Part shown: positions 1 to 10,123 of the stretch, in pieces
Position numbering within the stretch: position 1 is the first letter of the stretch
How the letters are laid out: each line of letters opens with the position of its first letter
Source of the DNA: Rhizoclosmatium globosum
Lineage: Eukaryota; Chytridiomycota; Chytridiomycetes; Chytridiales; Chytriomycetaceae
NCBI GenBank assembly: GCA_002104985.1
Contig: MCGO01000014.1
Span: forward strand, 496,001-560,000
Direction of reading: 5' to 3'
DNA: 64,000 nucleotides
Notes under the pieces: model-generated
The model's database searches: none
Seen by the model: only the letters and a program-made list of their open reading frames with translations
What the model was told of the DNA's origin: nothing
Translations under genes and position numbers: made by a program

Positions 1-2649
1 GGCCTCCATTTGCTGTTTGAAGATTTTGGCACAAGTTCCTGGATGCACTGCAGCAAGCTTAATGCGTTCAGGCAAATCTGGTAATGGTATTTCTACACTA
101 TCAATTGCCTCTGTTGAGATCAATCGGAAGATGCGTGGGTTGTCGCTGTCACCAGTTGAGATAGTGATAAACATTAAATGCAATCCATTGTATCGCACCA
201 AAGAGAACAATTGTGATATAACCTGACTTCTTTGTTGAACTGTGTAAGGAACAGTTCCTCCAATTCGATTGACCAGAGTTGAAAGCTTTTTGAGGAACTT
301 TAAAGACCATTTACTGTCAGGTTCACGTTTAGCTCGCAATAAGTCGTCTTTGAATATATCAGAGTTGAGCAGTTGGACGAGGTGCTCGTAATTCTTGTCT
401 TTACGCTTTGCTTTCATTTTGATTGAACGAAGAACTGAGTGACGCTGTTTCATATTGTACATAAGTGCAAGCCAACGGGGATCATCACAGAACTGATTTT
501 GATACTGATGCAGGTGGTAATCGAGCAAGCCGGGCGTCATAGATACTAAGTTGCAGTCATCTCCATCAGCAATCACCCCTCGTCCAAGGAGATATAACAA
601 AGGAAATGCTCCCAGCAATATGTCATCAAGCTGTTCAAATTCGCTCAAAAGTGCACCATCTGCACAGGGGAACGTTAGTAACCGGCTTTAACACAATCAC
701 GTCCTACCAACGACGAGATCAACGGCTTCCACTGTTGCTTGTGTCCCGTTCAGTTGATTTTCTTGGAGTACATCAGGCATTGTTTCTTGAAGGAAACTAT
801 CCAACGTCATAGAATCTTTTTCACGAGCTTGTTTTGGTGAGTATATTATAGATACAAAGGATTGGCTTACGTTCTTCCATAGGATCTTGAGTGGCAGCCG
901 TCATTGCCGCTAACAACATTTTATTCAGGTCATCAGACGTTGGAGCCGATATTTCCGACGGATTCGACATATGAACAGAATTTGTTATGACTGTATTAGC
1001 GTAAAACTCCTGGTCTTCGTCACTGTATTGCGGCTGTCCTCGAAAATATGAGTCTGAACTGTTGAGTTCTTCCTCGGCTATCTCGGGATCTTCTGACACA
1101 ACAGCATTTTCCAACAGGTCTTCAATTATTGCATCCATAGTATCTTGGGTTATGTTGTCGACGAATGCGTTGAACGCAGCTTCGTCCACAATGCTGGTTT
1201 TGAAATCCGGATTGATAGCATACAGCATCTTTGATAATTTACGAACATCATCAGCAGGAAGCTAGCAGTTATCTTTAGTTGATGAATGATTTGGTCAAAG
1301 CTTACCGTGAACTGGGATAATTTTTGTTGACGGATCATCGTCTTCAATGTTTCCCAATGAGTTTTGGTACCAATGACATGAAACTGGTGGAAGTCAGGGA
1401 TATTGTGGTGTGGCAGCCCAACGCGTTGAAACAACGAATTCGTAATTGGCGTAGAAATCACATGGCCAGTTACGGCAATTGACGCTCCTGAACTACGTGG
1501 AACAACTTTGTGTAACACTGCATGTGTGACGACTCTTTGAACGACAAACGAAGTGAATACTGAAACACTTTGAATTCCAAGGATTGAAAGCGCAGCAGTT
1601 TGGTTCCCAAAGTCAAATCCAGATTGCAGACAGTACGTAGCGCATTTATGACTGTTCAGAAACAGATCTGCGCAACTTTCACATAAAGGAAAGAGAGAAA
1701 CCTTCAAAATTATAAGCGAATGTTCTTCGCGATGCACGGACTCACTGTTGAATCGTGAATTGTTTGTGTTGATCGAGTGTGAGGATGAAGATTGAAGTAT
1801 TTTCCTTGTTCTACCCAAACTCCAAGTATGGGTTTATAAACGTCGGGAATCCCCAAATATCGCTCTCGCTGTTTGTTTGTGAGCTCAAAAACGTCTTTTA
1901 TAGCTTCGAGCGGAAACATGTATTCCTTGGAATCATAGCGACGACAGCCGCAAGATGCACAAGTTGATGGCTTCGCAGAAAGATTGTGGACTGATTGGTA
2001 GTCGGAAAGTTTCTTGTGGAATACTTGAGGTGTGACTACTTCACGTTCTGTCTTGGTAACCAGGGTTTCAACAGAATCATACTGGCCGAAGTATCCTAAG
2101 TTTCCCTGAAAAACCGTTCAGTCTGATCCAATCAAGACACTTCCTTACTTGGTCCATAAACATTGCTATTGCTGTCTCTGGATATCGATCGAAGCCATGG
2201 AGTTCAGCTGCTGTTGGCAAAGTGACTTTATGAAGAATAGTTGAAGCTGTTACAGCTTCCAACTCAGCCTGTTGGAGTGATTCTACATTTCGCTGTTCTA
2301 TACGGCGAGCATTATGCGATTGGTCTGACACAGCGCGCGAGGTTGGAGTTCGACGGCTGTTTGTAGAGGAATTTGAAAGTGAAATTTGAACTCGTGTTCG
2401 TAGAGGATTGTGTCGATCATTGCGACGATCAGTTGCTGTTCTCTGCCGAATCACTGGAGCATATTGCTCAGGTTGGCCTTGCTGCTGTTGTTGGAACGAC
2501 ATCATGGCTGATATAATGTTACTAATGGTTGGACGAGACCCGACAACAATCCCAAAGGCACGGCAAGCACTAATGAGAACTCCTTTGCGGAAGCTTCGAA
2601 GATAATCTTCTGTCCATGTTTCGATTTCCTGGCACACTGTTATGTTCAT
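1..2649 (-). mobile_element. Helitron Rep/helicase gene, 5' part, continues past left edge
   Basis: This is the N-terminal part of a Helitron transposase (rolling-circle Rep plus helicase). The first in-frame ATG is at 2649. At least five short introns join the pieces, for example 660-707 (48 nt, with a TTACTAAC branch point) and one of about 43 nt near 825-870. Reading the minus strand gives a short SAP-like N-terminus, a Gln-rich linker, Cys pairs of zinc-binding type (CASC...CESC), then a clear Helitron_like_N region at 1-660. Key stretches there are AFPLLYLLGRG, a DDPRWLALMYN-like segment, a GGTVPYT segment and FITISTGDSDNP, the fungal counterpart of the usual 'FVTINPADLHNP' motif. The Rep HUH site and helicase would lie left of position 1. 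Frames stay open through all spliced exons, so nothing visible says it is dead. Confidence 0.82.
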
Positions 2650-2687
2650 TGCTTGCTCAAGCTGACCGAAGTGATTTAACAATTGTC

Positions 2688-3003
2688 AGCTCTTTTTCAG
2701 TCACTTCACAAATGTACATTCATTATGCCAAAACTTAAATTGATGATATTGCCTGGACGCGTATCTTAAGGCGTCTTTATTTCTCATCGCTCAAGACAAA
2801 AATGATCCAAGCGCATATATAGACAAGGAAAAATAACACTGAAACCATTGACGTTTCTATCACAAGAGAGAAATAACTGCCGCTACACTGGGCTCTGTAA
2901 CCTTATTATCTCCTCCTTGTTTTTACGTTAGTGTGTGAGGCGATGCAACATTTGTCAGCTTTTTCAGTCACATGACAATGTGCATTCATTCCGCCAAAAT
3001 GAA
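2688..3003. repeat. Imperfect direct repeat pair upstream of the Helitron gene
   Basis: A stretch of about 50 bases at 2685-2740 (TTGTCAGCTC...CATTCATTATGCC) recurs at 2946-3000 (TTGTCAGCTT...CATTCATTCCGCC), with the same order of sub-motifs. The copies are about 260 bases apart, between the start of the Helitron gene and the kinase gene. No gene is visible in 2650-3269. The copies could be part of the element's 5' subterminal region or independent dispersed repeats. Confidence 0.55.
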
Positions 3004-3055
3004 CGTTGAAGGACCCACTATTCTTCTGAATAAGTGTGTGATAAAAAAGGTTCTC

Positions 3056-3233
3056 ATACCGTAGCTTGTCTTTATTAGAAAGCATTCGTGGATGGGTGAG
3101 GAACGTAAACGCTAGTGAGAAAACACCTCATCAACATTACTATGTTTAAAACAAATCGAATAATGGAAATTGTTTCAGACGGAGAAGTTGTGGACCTCGG
3201 CGTGTTCCGGTTATCTATTTCAATGCTTATGTA
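3056..3233 (+). repeat. Dispersed repeat, copy 1 (partner at 20687-20871)
   Basis: About 180 bases beginning GTAGCTTGTCTTTATTAG and ending near CTATTTCAATGCTTATG match 20687-20871 at roughly 80% by eye. One main difference is a gap of about 12 bases. The shared block includes 'ATTCGTGGATGG', 'AAACGCT.GTGAGAAA' and 'AATGGAAATTGTTTCAGAC'. It does not look like a conserved coding sequence. Confidence 0.65.
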
Positions 3234-3269
3234 CAATCCCTTTTTACTCTTTATTTATCGATTTTTGGA

Positions 3270-5498
3270 ATGGATGACGCAACACAACCAGTTGAAGCAT
3301 TCGTTGAAGAGGAAGACGAGTCACAGCTCTGGGGGCGTTTAATCTTTCTTGATGGAAGCGCACCGATACCGTTGGACAGTAGTAAGCCAGAGATCGTTGT
3401 TGGGCGGGAAGGCTCTGGGTCTGATGTTGAGGTTGCGGGAACAAGTATCTCAAAGAAGGTATTTGCCACTGGTCTCTGTATCTTTAAACTGATTCAGCTA
3501 TAGCACCTGCGTATTTACAGAGTTCTGAATGAAGGGGAATGCGTTATGATTGAAGATCTCTCAGTGAATGGAACTGTACGTATACCTAACCACCACCGAG
3601 TCCTTGCTAACTCTTACGAATAGTACATTGATGGGAAACTGCTTGGAACTGGCAAGCGGACTCTCCTTACACATGGAGCTGTGATAACACTTGGCCAAGC
3701 GAAATCAAAGCTCATGTTCCATCAAGTGACTGGCTCATCAAACGATATTGTCCCACAAACAGAATACGAGAAAAAGTACGATACCCAGCAATTCGTGGGC
3801 CGCGGGAACTTTTCAATCGTCCATCTCGCGATTCAGAAAGAAACGGGGAAGAAGTTTGCAGTAAAGATCATCGATAAAACGAAATTCATGTTTCAGAGTA
3901 AAGTTCTTGCGGCACTGGATCGTGAAGTTGAGATTCTGGCGAAAGTGCAGCCGCATGTGAATATTGTTGGGTTTGAGGAAGCGTTTGATGAAGGTGATAA
4001 ATTGCGGATTGTGATGGAGCTTTTACCTGGCGGAGACCTTTTGAAGTTGTTGAAGACGAGAGGACCGTTGGATGAAGAGACAGTGCGTGGATTCTTCTTG
4101 CAGATGGTACACGTTTTGAAGGTAAACCTGACACTTTGAACAGTACCATTCGCTTACATGCTCCTCAGTATCTCAAAACAAAGGGAATAACTCATCGCGA
4201 TCTGAAACCAGACAACTTTCTTGTCGCCGACGGTGATGTTTTGAAACTCGCCGACTTTGGAATCGCAAAAGGAACTTCGGCTGGAAACGCACTCAATACA
4301 ATGTGTGGGACACCAGCGTACTTGGCGCCTGAAGTGATACTTGGGAAACCGTATGACAGCCGCGTGGACGTCTATAGCATTGGTGTGATTCTCTTTTTCT
4401 TGCTGTCTTGCGGAGACACACCTTACCAGAACGCTCAAAGTGAGCCTGAGTTATATCAGAAAGTCAAGAACGGTGACGTAGATTGGAGCGCTCCTTCGTG
4501 GGCAACCGTTTCACCTTCAGCAAAAGATTTGATTCGCCAGTTGATGGCGCTGGATCCTGCGCAACGAATTAAACTGGAAGATATTGAAGCGCACGCATGG
4601 TTTAATCGCGTCTATGCTCATTTGGTGTTGCAAGGAGAAAAGCAAGACATTTTTGAATTGAAGTCAGTTATTACCAAGATAGGCAGGTCTGGAAGTGAGT
4701 ACCGAAACGGCTACTTGGATTGACAATATGAACTTAATTCTTTCTCAACCAGCCAGCGATATCATCCTCACTGACCTTCGAATTTCAAACAACCACTGCT
4801 CTATTTCATTCGCAGACTCCAAAGATCGACCAACTTTAACAGTGACCAGCAAACAAAAAACGAGAGTAAATGCGACTCTCGTGACTGGTCCCACAAAGAT
4901 ACGCGATGGAGACATGATTGAATTAGCCCCTCCAAATGCCGATCGCTCTGCAGTGATAGTACAGTTCAAACTTGGGCCATCTTCACTTCCTGTCACTGTT
5001 CAGGGAAATAAGCGGAAAATAGATGTCGACAGTTCTCCTACAACGATTGTTGCTGACAGCACACACTCTTCAACGGTTCCAAGTTCTACTACAGCTCCAC
5101 CAACACCAATATTTAAACAGCCGCTTCCCAAGAAACCCAGGACCGTTAACACTCCAGGTCCATCTCCTGCTCCAAGCCCATCCTTTGATTTGGAACCAAA
5201 AACAAAGGACTTCTTCATGGAACGCAAAACCAACCGAGTGATGGGTGTAATAACGATCGGCCGCCTTCCCGAATGCTCCATCATTTTGGATCACCAATGG
5301 ATCAGTTCAATGCACTGCAAGATATTCCAGAAAGAGGACAAGACCGTAGTCGTGGAAGACCTAAGTGCGAATGGAACGTGGGTGAATGGCGTCAAGGTTG
5401 GGAAAGGGAAGCAACATGATCTTCTGGAAGGTGATGTTGTGATGGTATGTAAAGACAAGAAAAATCCGATTGAGTTTTTATTTCGGAAGTTGAGTTGA
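3270..5498 (+). CDS. FHA-kinase-FHA-FHA protein kinase (Chk2/Rad53/Cds1-type)
   Basis: Ser/Thr kinase of the DNA-damage checkpoint type. There are five exons: 3270-3458, 3504-3575, 3624-4121, 4169-4694 and 4753-5498; all four introns are GT-AG and 45-58 nt. Domain order: an N-terminal FHA (VVGREGSGSDVEV...S...IEDLSVNGTYIDG); a kinase domain with glycine loop GRGNFS, AVKIIDK, HRDLKPDN, LADFGIAK and GTPAYLAPEV; an FHA-like segment just after the kinase (TKIGRSG...ISNNHCSI); and a C-terminal FHA (ITIGRLPECSI...SSMHCKIF...NGTWVNG). A Pro/Ser/Thr-rich linker separates the last two. Rad53 has one FHA on each side of its kinase and Chk2 has a single N-terminal one, so three is unusual. It ends 36 bases from the convergent membrane-protein gene. 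The symbol is left blank because orthology to RAD53 or CDS1 was not tested. Confidence 0.88.
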
Positions 5499-5534
5499 TT
5501 TTTTGGAGTACTTATTAAAAACTGTATAATGTAT

Positions 5535-6638
5535 CTATAGAGTTTGAGATGTGTTTATGGTGATGGTTTGTAGAACCGAAAGTCGTGTTTCGGATTTTGA
5601 TTTTGGAATAACGGTGTTGAGATCTCCCGAATATTGGGTTGCAGAAGAGAATCGTTTCAATCGGCTGTTTTGACTGCTTTGGCTGTCTCTTACGTCTTCT
5701 GTGGAACGGTCGGTGAGGGTTGAAGGTGATGACCCTAAAGCAAAACTCACTCCAAACCAGTTCGATATTCATCAAAGCAGAATACACCAAATTCTGCGCA
5801 GCACTCAATATCATCCATTCACTCACTCCTAAGGGCACGAATATGGTGTACAAGTAATACAGATCCATTGATAAAATAATCGTCGTTCGTAAAACATTCT
5901 CTCTGGCAATAAGAAACCATAAAGACTGGCCTTCCAACATCTGTATGTTTCCATGGTTCTTGACAAACATCATAACAGCGCCAATAGTTGCAACACTATC
6001 AGTCAAAACATCAGCAAGAGTATATTGCAAATTTGAAGTGGGATTCACAAAGACCCAGCAGTTATTTTGGTTCCATTGCCCTTGTGACCAACACATGTCG
6101 ATTACGGCCCAAACAAAACGATACAATGTTAGAAGGGCCGAAATTCCCCCATAGAAAGCGTTAAATTCCGTAACCGCCCACGATTTGTACAGCATAAAAA
6201 AATCTGTAGACGTTCATGAGCGCCAGTACCAGCCACTAGGTAATACTAACCAAATAAAATCATAAACGTATGAAACCCAAAAGACTTCAAAACGTTTGCC
6301 GCCGCACAAGATTTTTCAGCAGCAGACAGAACCCACATGGTCCCAACCGCGTTCAACACAACAGCACAATTGAAACCGTTCAAAACAGTCCACAGAAACA
6401 GTGACCCCTTCTTTTCGCGAAGAACAGTGAGGATCCTTGGAGCTGGAATCGTGGTTGTCAATCTTCTTTCACATCATGTTTTTTCAAAAAACCAAAGAAA
6501 GCAGAGGGGGAGGGGGGGAAAACCTCAACTTGCTACAAAGATTCCAACGATGCTTAGCTGACAGTACGCGCCAGTGATGAAAATAGTCACGGGGGTTGGT
6601 GTTGGAACCAACACGGCGGAGTTTGTTTCGTTTGACAT
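5535..6638 (-). CDS. Multi-pass membrane protein of unknown function (about seven TM helices)
   Basis: The start at 6638 opens a short polar leader and a first hydrophobic segment (TIFITGAYCQLSIVGIF). Three introns fit: one near 6460-6570 (either GTAGCA or GTTGAG donor), one of about 47 nt near 6203-6249, and one of about 52 nt near 5700-5751 (GTGAGT...CCACAG). That last splice replaces an Arg/His-rich readthrough with an ordinary Ser/Thr-rich cytosolic tail ending at 5535. The hydrophobic stretches give six or seven helices, with charged residues at their ends. The layout resembles orphan seven-helix proteins of chytrids, but no diagnostic motif is visible, so no function is claimed. The first intron boundary is the least certain part. 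Confidence 0.65.
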
Positions 6639-6941
6639 GTTTTCAAGTAAGTATCCCGGTTCTGCCGAAAGAAATTGTTAACAGTGTAAATCTTTTACAT
6701 AAAAAACAGATAAAGAAACAGAGCAGAGGAGCGTCGGAGTTGGCAAAAGAGAGGATGTATTTATTATACATTTATACAACCCCTCGACTACCAGTGGGTC
6801 TAGCGATACAAACTGCAACAAGCTGAAAGTGTTCTAGCCATCGGCGTAAATAAGGTATGTTGAAAGGTTTACAAGACTTTTGCCATGGCCAGAGAACTTG
6901 ACTTTGCTTTCCTATTGGCACTTTCCCCTCACTTTTCAGCT
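6639..6941. other. Intergenic; tRNA upstream flank shared with other loci
   Basis: No gene is seen. The last 45 bases (TTTGCTTTCCTATTGGCACTTTCCCC...TTTTCAGC) also precede the tRNA-Thr at 37493 and the half-tRNA repeats at about 18300, 21225 and 37205, so this upstream module travels with the tRNA 5' end. Confidence 0.6.
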
Positions 6942-7015
6942 GCCTTCTTAGCTCAGTTGGTTAGATCGCCTGCCTAGTAAGCAGGAGGCCACCAGTTCAA
7001 ATCTGGTAGAAGGCA
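6942..7015 (+). tRNA. tRNA-Thr (anticodon AGT)
   Basis: A 74-nt cloverleaf. Acceptor stem GCCTTCT pairs with AGAAGGC, followed by discriminator A. The anticodon arm is CCTGC-CTAGTAA-GCAGG with loop anticodon AGT, and the T arm contains GTTCAAATC. The A box (TAGCTCAGTTGG) and B box are intact and there is no intron. Three more copies with the same sequence lie at 37493, 56778 and 59503. Confidence 0.95.
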
Positions 7016-7221
7016 AGTTTTGCTCCGCGTTACAATGAATTTTATTTCAAAAGTGTTTCACTTTGATTCCTGCTTGTTTGCAGTGAACAAAGGCATGGCA
7101 ATAAAGTGTGAATTCAATAAATAAGGCTCTGCCTGGTATTATAACAGAGTTGCGTTTGTTTTCATCACAACCCACCAACCACACCAACCTGCCATTCTAA
7201 AACTATTCAAAACGATGAAGC

Positions 7222-7293
7222 GGGCCTCACGGGGAATTGAACCCCGGACCTCTCGCACCCAAAGCGAGAATCATACTACTAGACCATAAGGCC
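7222..7293 (-). tRNA. tRNA-Pro (anticodon TGG)
   Basis: A 72-nt cloverleaf on the minus strand. Acceptor GGCCTTA pairs with TGAGGCC (one G-T pair), discriminator C. The anticodon arm is CTCGC-TTTGGGT-GCGAG, anticodon TGG. The T arm GGGGTTCAATTCCCC is perfect. The sequence is identical to the copy at 56329. Confidence 0.95.
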
Positions 7294-7419
7294 GCTGATA
7301 AATTAAAAAACAGTTAGCATTATATTATGATTATACGTATATCAATTTAACAATGCCTAATTATATCATGGTGGTTGAACCACAAAGTGACGCTTTCGTT
7401 CATAAAGTAGATGACTAGT

Positions 7420-8271
7420 TTATTGCGCAGTACCGAAAAGACCCTGCTCCAACATTTTCTCCAACTCAATGGCAAGGCCATCTTCTGCATTCGTAAACTC
7501 TGTCACCTTATCAGCAGCTTCTTTGAGAACATCTCGTGCATTCTTCATTGCCACACCAAGTCCAGCCGCTTGCAAAAACTCGACATCATTGAAACCATCA
7601 CCAAACGCAACAGTATTTTTGAGTGGAACTTTGAGAGCAGCACAAAGCTTTTCAAATCCAAATCCCTTTGTAACGCCAGCAGGAAGACATTCAACAAAGT
7701 ACGAGTCTTGCACGAGGCCCACGCCTGGAACCTTTTCCTTGAGCACTGCCATTAGGGAAGCAGGATCGAGTGTCAAGAGAATCAGTTTCGGAGGCAGTGG
7801 AAGGCCTTCAAACGACGTGATTGAAAAGTCGTAATCGCAGTTTGTCAGTTTCCGGTACCGCTCCGCCAGCGCCGCCTGAGCCTCGTTTGAAGTGATGCAT
7901 TTGATTCGATTTGCGTCGTAGTAGTTTACGGCCAGATCGAGCGAGGCAGCGACAGAAAGCGCAGCGTCGACCTGGTTTTGAGTCAGGGTTTCGCGGAAGA
8001 GTTCGACTCGATCCGCGGCGACTCCAACGGCGCCGTTGAACGTGACAAGCGGAAGGGGCCTCGAAAGACCAAGCTGCGATTCAATTGGAAGAGTTGTTGC
8101 CGTCGATCGGCCCGTGCACAGCGACACGTGACAGCCGCTTTCAAGCACTCTTTTTACCGCTAATTGCACACGTGGTGAGATGCTTCCGTCTGGTGACAGG
8201 GTTGTGCCATCAAGGTCCAGAGCGAGAAGTTGGTATTTGGAACTCATTTTTGGATGATGGGTTGCTTGCAT
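7420..8271 (-). CDS. Cof-type HAD-superfamily phosphatase
   Basis: A single-exon gene of 283 codons. Motif I is ALDLDGTT near residue 17 (nucleophile Asp19, acid Asp21). Motif II is the CTGRS stretch near residue 52, the motif III lysine lies in TKGFGFEKL, and motif IV is GDGFNDVEF, followed by a GVAMKNA loop. The cap lies between motifs II and III, as in class IIB enzymes (Cof, YbiV, sucrose-phosphatase-like). These usually dephosphorylate sugar phosphates or flavin/pyridoxal nucleotides, and the substrate cannot be read from sequence. ATGs at 8271 and 8247 (before SSKYQLLALD) are both possible starts. The protein is cytosolic, with no targeting signal seen. Confidence 0.9.
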   Translation of the reverse strand: MQATHHPKMSSKYQLLALDLDGTTLSPDGSISPRVQLAVKRVLESGCHVSLCTGRSTATTLPIESQLGLSRPLPLVTFNGAVGVAADRVELFRETLTQNQVDAALSVAASLDLAVNYYDANRIKCITSNEAQAALAERYRKLTNCDYDFSITSFEGLPLPPKLILLTLDPASLMAVLKEKVPGVGLVQDSYFVECLPAGVTKGFGFEKLCAALKVPLKNTVAFGDGFNDVEFLQAAGLGVAMKNARDVLKEAADKVTEFTNAEDGLAIELEKMLEQGLFGTAQ

Positions 8272-8417
8272 CTCCTACAGCTTTACACGTTTTGATTAGG
8301 AATCAAATTAAAGGTTAAATCAGTTCGAGCGGCCAATTGAAAAGCTGTATTGGTGCAACGTGGAATACGATGATGGAGAAAGAGAAAACAAAGTTTACTA
8401 AACAAAACCGAATTAGA

Positions 8418-9840
8418 TCAGTCCTCAGAGATAGACTTTTGCCTCGGTGCCATGGTTGCAACGGCTGTGGCAACCGTGAACGCTGGTTCATATCCAAAGG
8501 TTTTCCACGCAGCTTTTTCCTCCTTCCGAACAATAACATCCATGAAAGTGTAATACAAATTCCCTCGATGAAACTTCATGACCTGTTCAAAGTCTAGGGG
8601 CGACTTTCCAAAAACCTGTGCAATCTGACCAATATCCGCAATGGTCGAGATTAATCTGATGAGGAAATAGTTGTCAATTATTTTCGGATTCTTTCCTGGA
8701 TGAAGTGTGCGATAGATGTCGGTGTACAATGTTTTTCGCGAAACACTGTCGGCATCTGAGCAACCGGATATCCTGCAGACGAAGTGATATTATGTCAACT
8801 AGGAAATTTAACACGAAACAATAACTTACATGTACGGCTTTCCAGAGGATTTCTCCGACCTATCAGGATCTGCCAAAGCGTCCACAAGAAGAATATGTGC
8901 ACGTGCCAAATCCTCGGAATGAACAAAACCTTCTTTGCTTCCTTTCACCATAAGCAGCGGTGTATTAGAGTCCATCATATGTCTTATCATGTCAAAATTC
9001 TGTCCCTATTGTCGATTGTGAGATTCTACGTAATGAATTCTTAGTTTTACCAAGACTCACCAAAACAGCAGCAGCTCTAATCGCAGCAGTTCGAACTGCA
9101 GGAGAGTTACACGCGAGGACATAATCTTCTGCAATAGCCTTTTGTGAAGAAAGTTAAATATTGCTCTGACTTCAAACATTGAATACCACACCTTCGAACG
9201 GAAATATGGATGAAAATGCTCCACTTTTGTGAGAGGAGGAAGAGTTTCCATCTGTGGGTCCGAGTTGTATCCATATTGGCAGACAGACGAAGTGTAAACG
9301 ACAGATACGACAGAGGACGTCTGATAACGCATCGTATTCAATAATGAGGATCATTGAACGAACCACACGTACCTTATACACCGCCTCCATAACATTCCTC
9401 GTCCCATCGATATTCACTCTCTTCAAAACCTCATGATCATACGCCCCAATAACAACCAAACTGGCATGATGAATCACATGCGTCACACCCGCACCCTCCA
9501 ACGCTTTCTCAACGTCACCAAGGTTTGTAATATCTCCTTGAATAAAACTAACACGGGGCTCATGTGTCCAGGCATTCTGGAGGTCAAAGACTCGGACTGT
9601 TCGGCCAAGTTCAAGAAGCTGGCGGACTGTCAGTTTGCCGAGGTTGCCTGATCCGCCAATGACTAAGTAGACTGGGGAATTGGGTTTATTGGGCGAGGAC
9701 TTGTTTCGAGTTGCGATGAGAGATTCGGGGGCGTTGAGGAAGTGGAGCTTGTGGGTTTCCAAGAAGGACTGGATGCGGTAGTGGATGTATACTATAATAA
9801 ATAACACAGTAGCTAGAATGATCGTAGGTGCAGAGGACAT
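8418..9840 (-). CDS. 3-beta-hydroxysteroid dehydrogenase/sterol C4-decarboxylase-like (Erg26-type SDR)
   Basis: A membrane-anchored, NAD(P)-dependent extended SDR. The start at 9840 gives an N-terminal hydrophobic helix (residues about 5-21), then the dinucleotide-binding motif VIGGSGNLGKL and VFDLQ, an acidic position fitting NAD. Four introns of about 50-60 nt split the rest; removing them restores VVYTSS...PYFRSKAIAEDYV, the active-site Ser and the YxxxK pair. Later exons carry GFVHSEDLARAHI and a C-terminal helix-rich region. This is the pattern of 3-beta-HSD and of Erg26, which acts at sterol C4 on the ER. The substrate is inferred only from family membership. The reading frame is complete. 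Confidence 0.8.
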
Positions 9841-10123
9841 TTCAGTGATTCTTTCTTGATGACGTTTCTTACACAGTTTTTAAGGTTGAGGTTTTGCTGT
9901 GGAGATCGGAGTTTGCACAAAACCAAATTGAATGTTAAATAGATATATACAATCAGCATCTATCGTGCACATTTTGCCAGTCATTGTTGCTCAGATTCTG
10001 CCACTGTTTCAAAGGGTTCCAAACACAAATCAAGCATAAATGAACTTTTTCACTCGTTTTTAAATCCGGTTTTTTTAATGGTTTTGACAATCACTTTCTT
10101 GTTTGTAGAGGCATATAGATATT

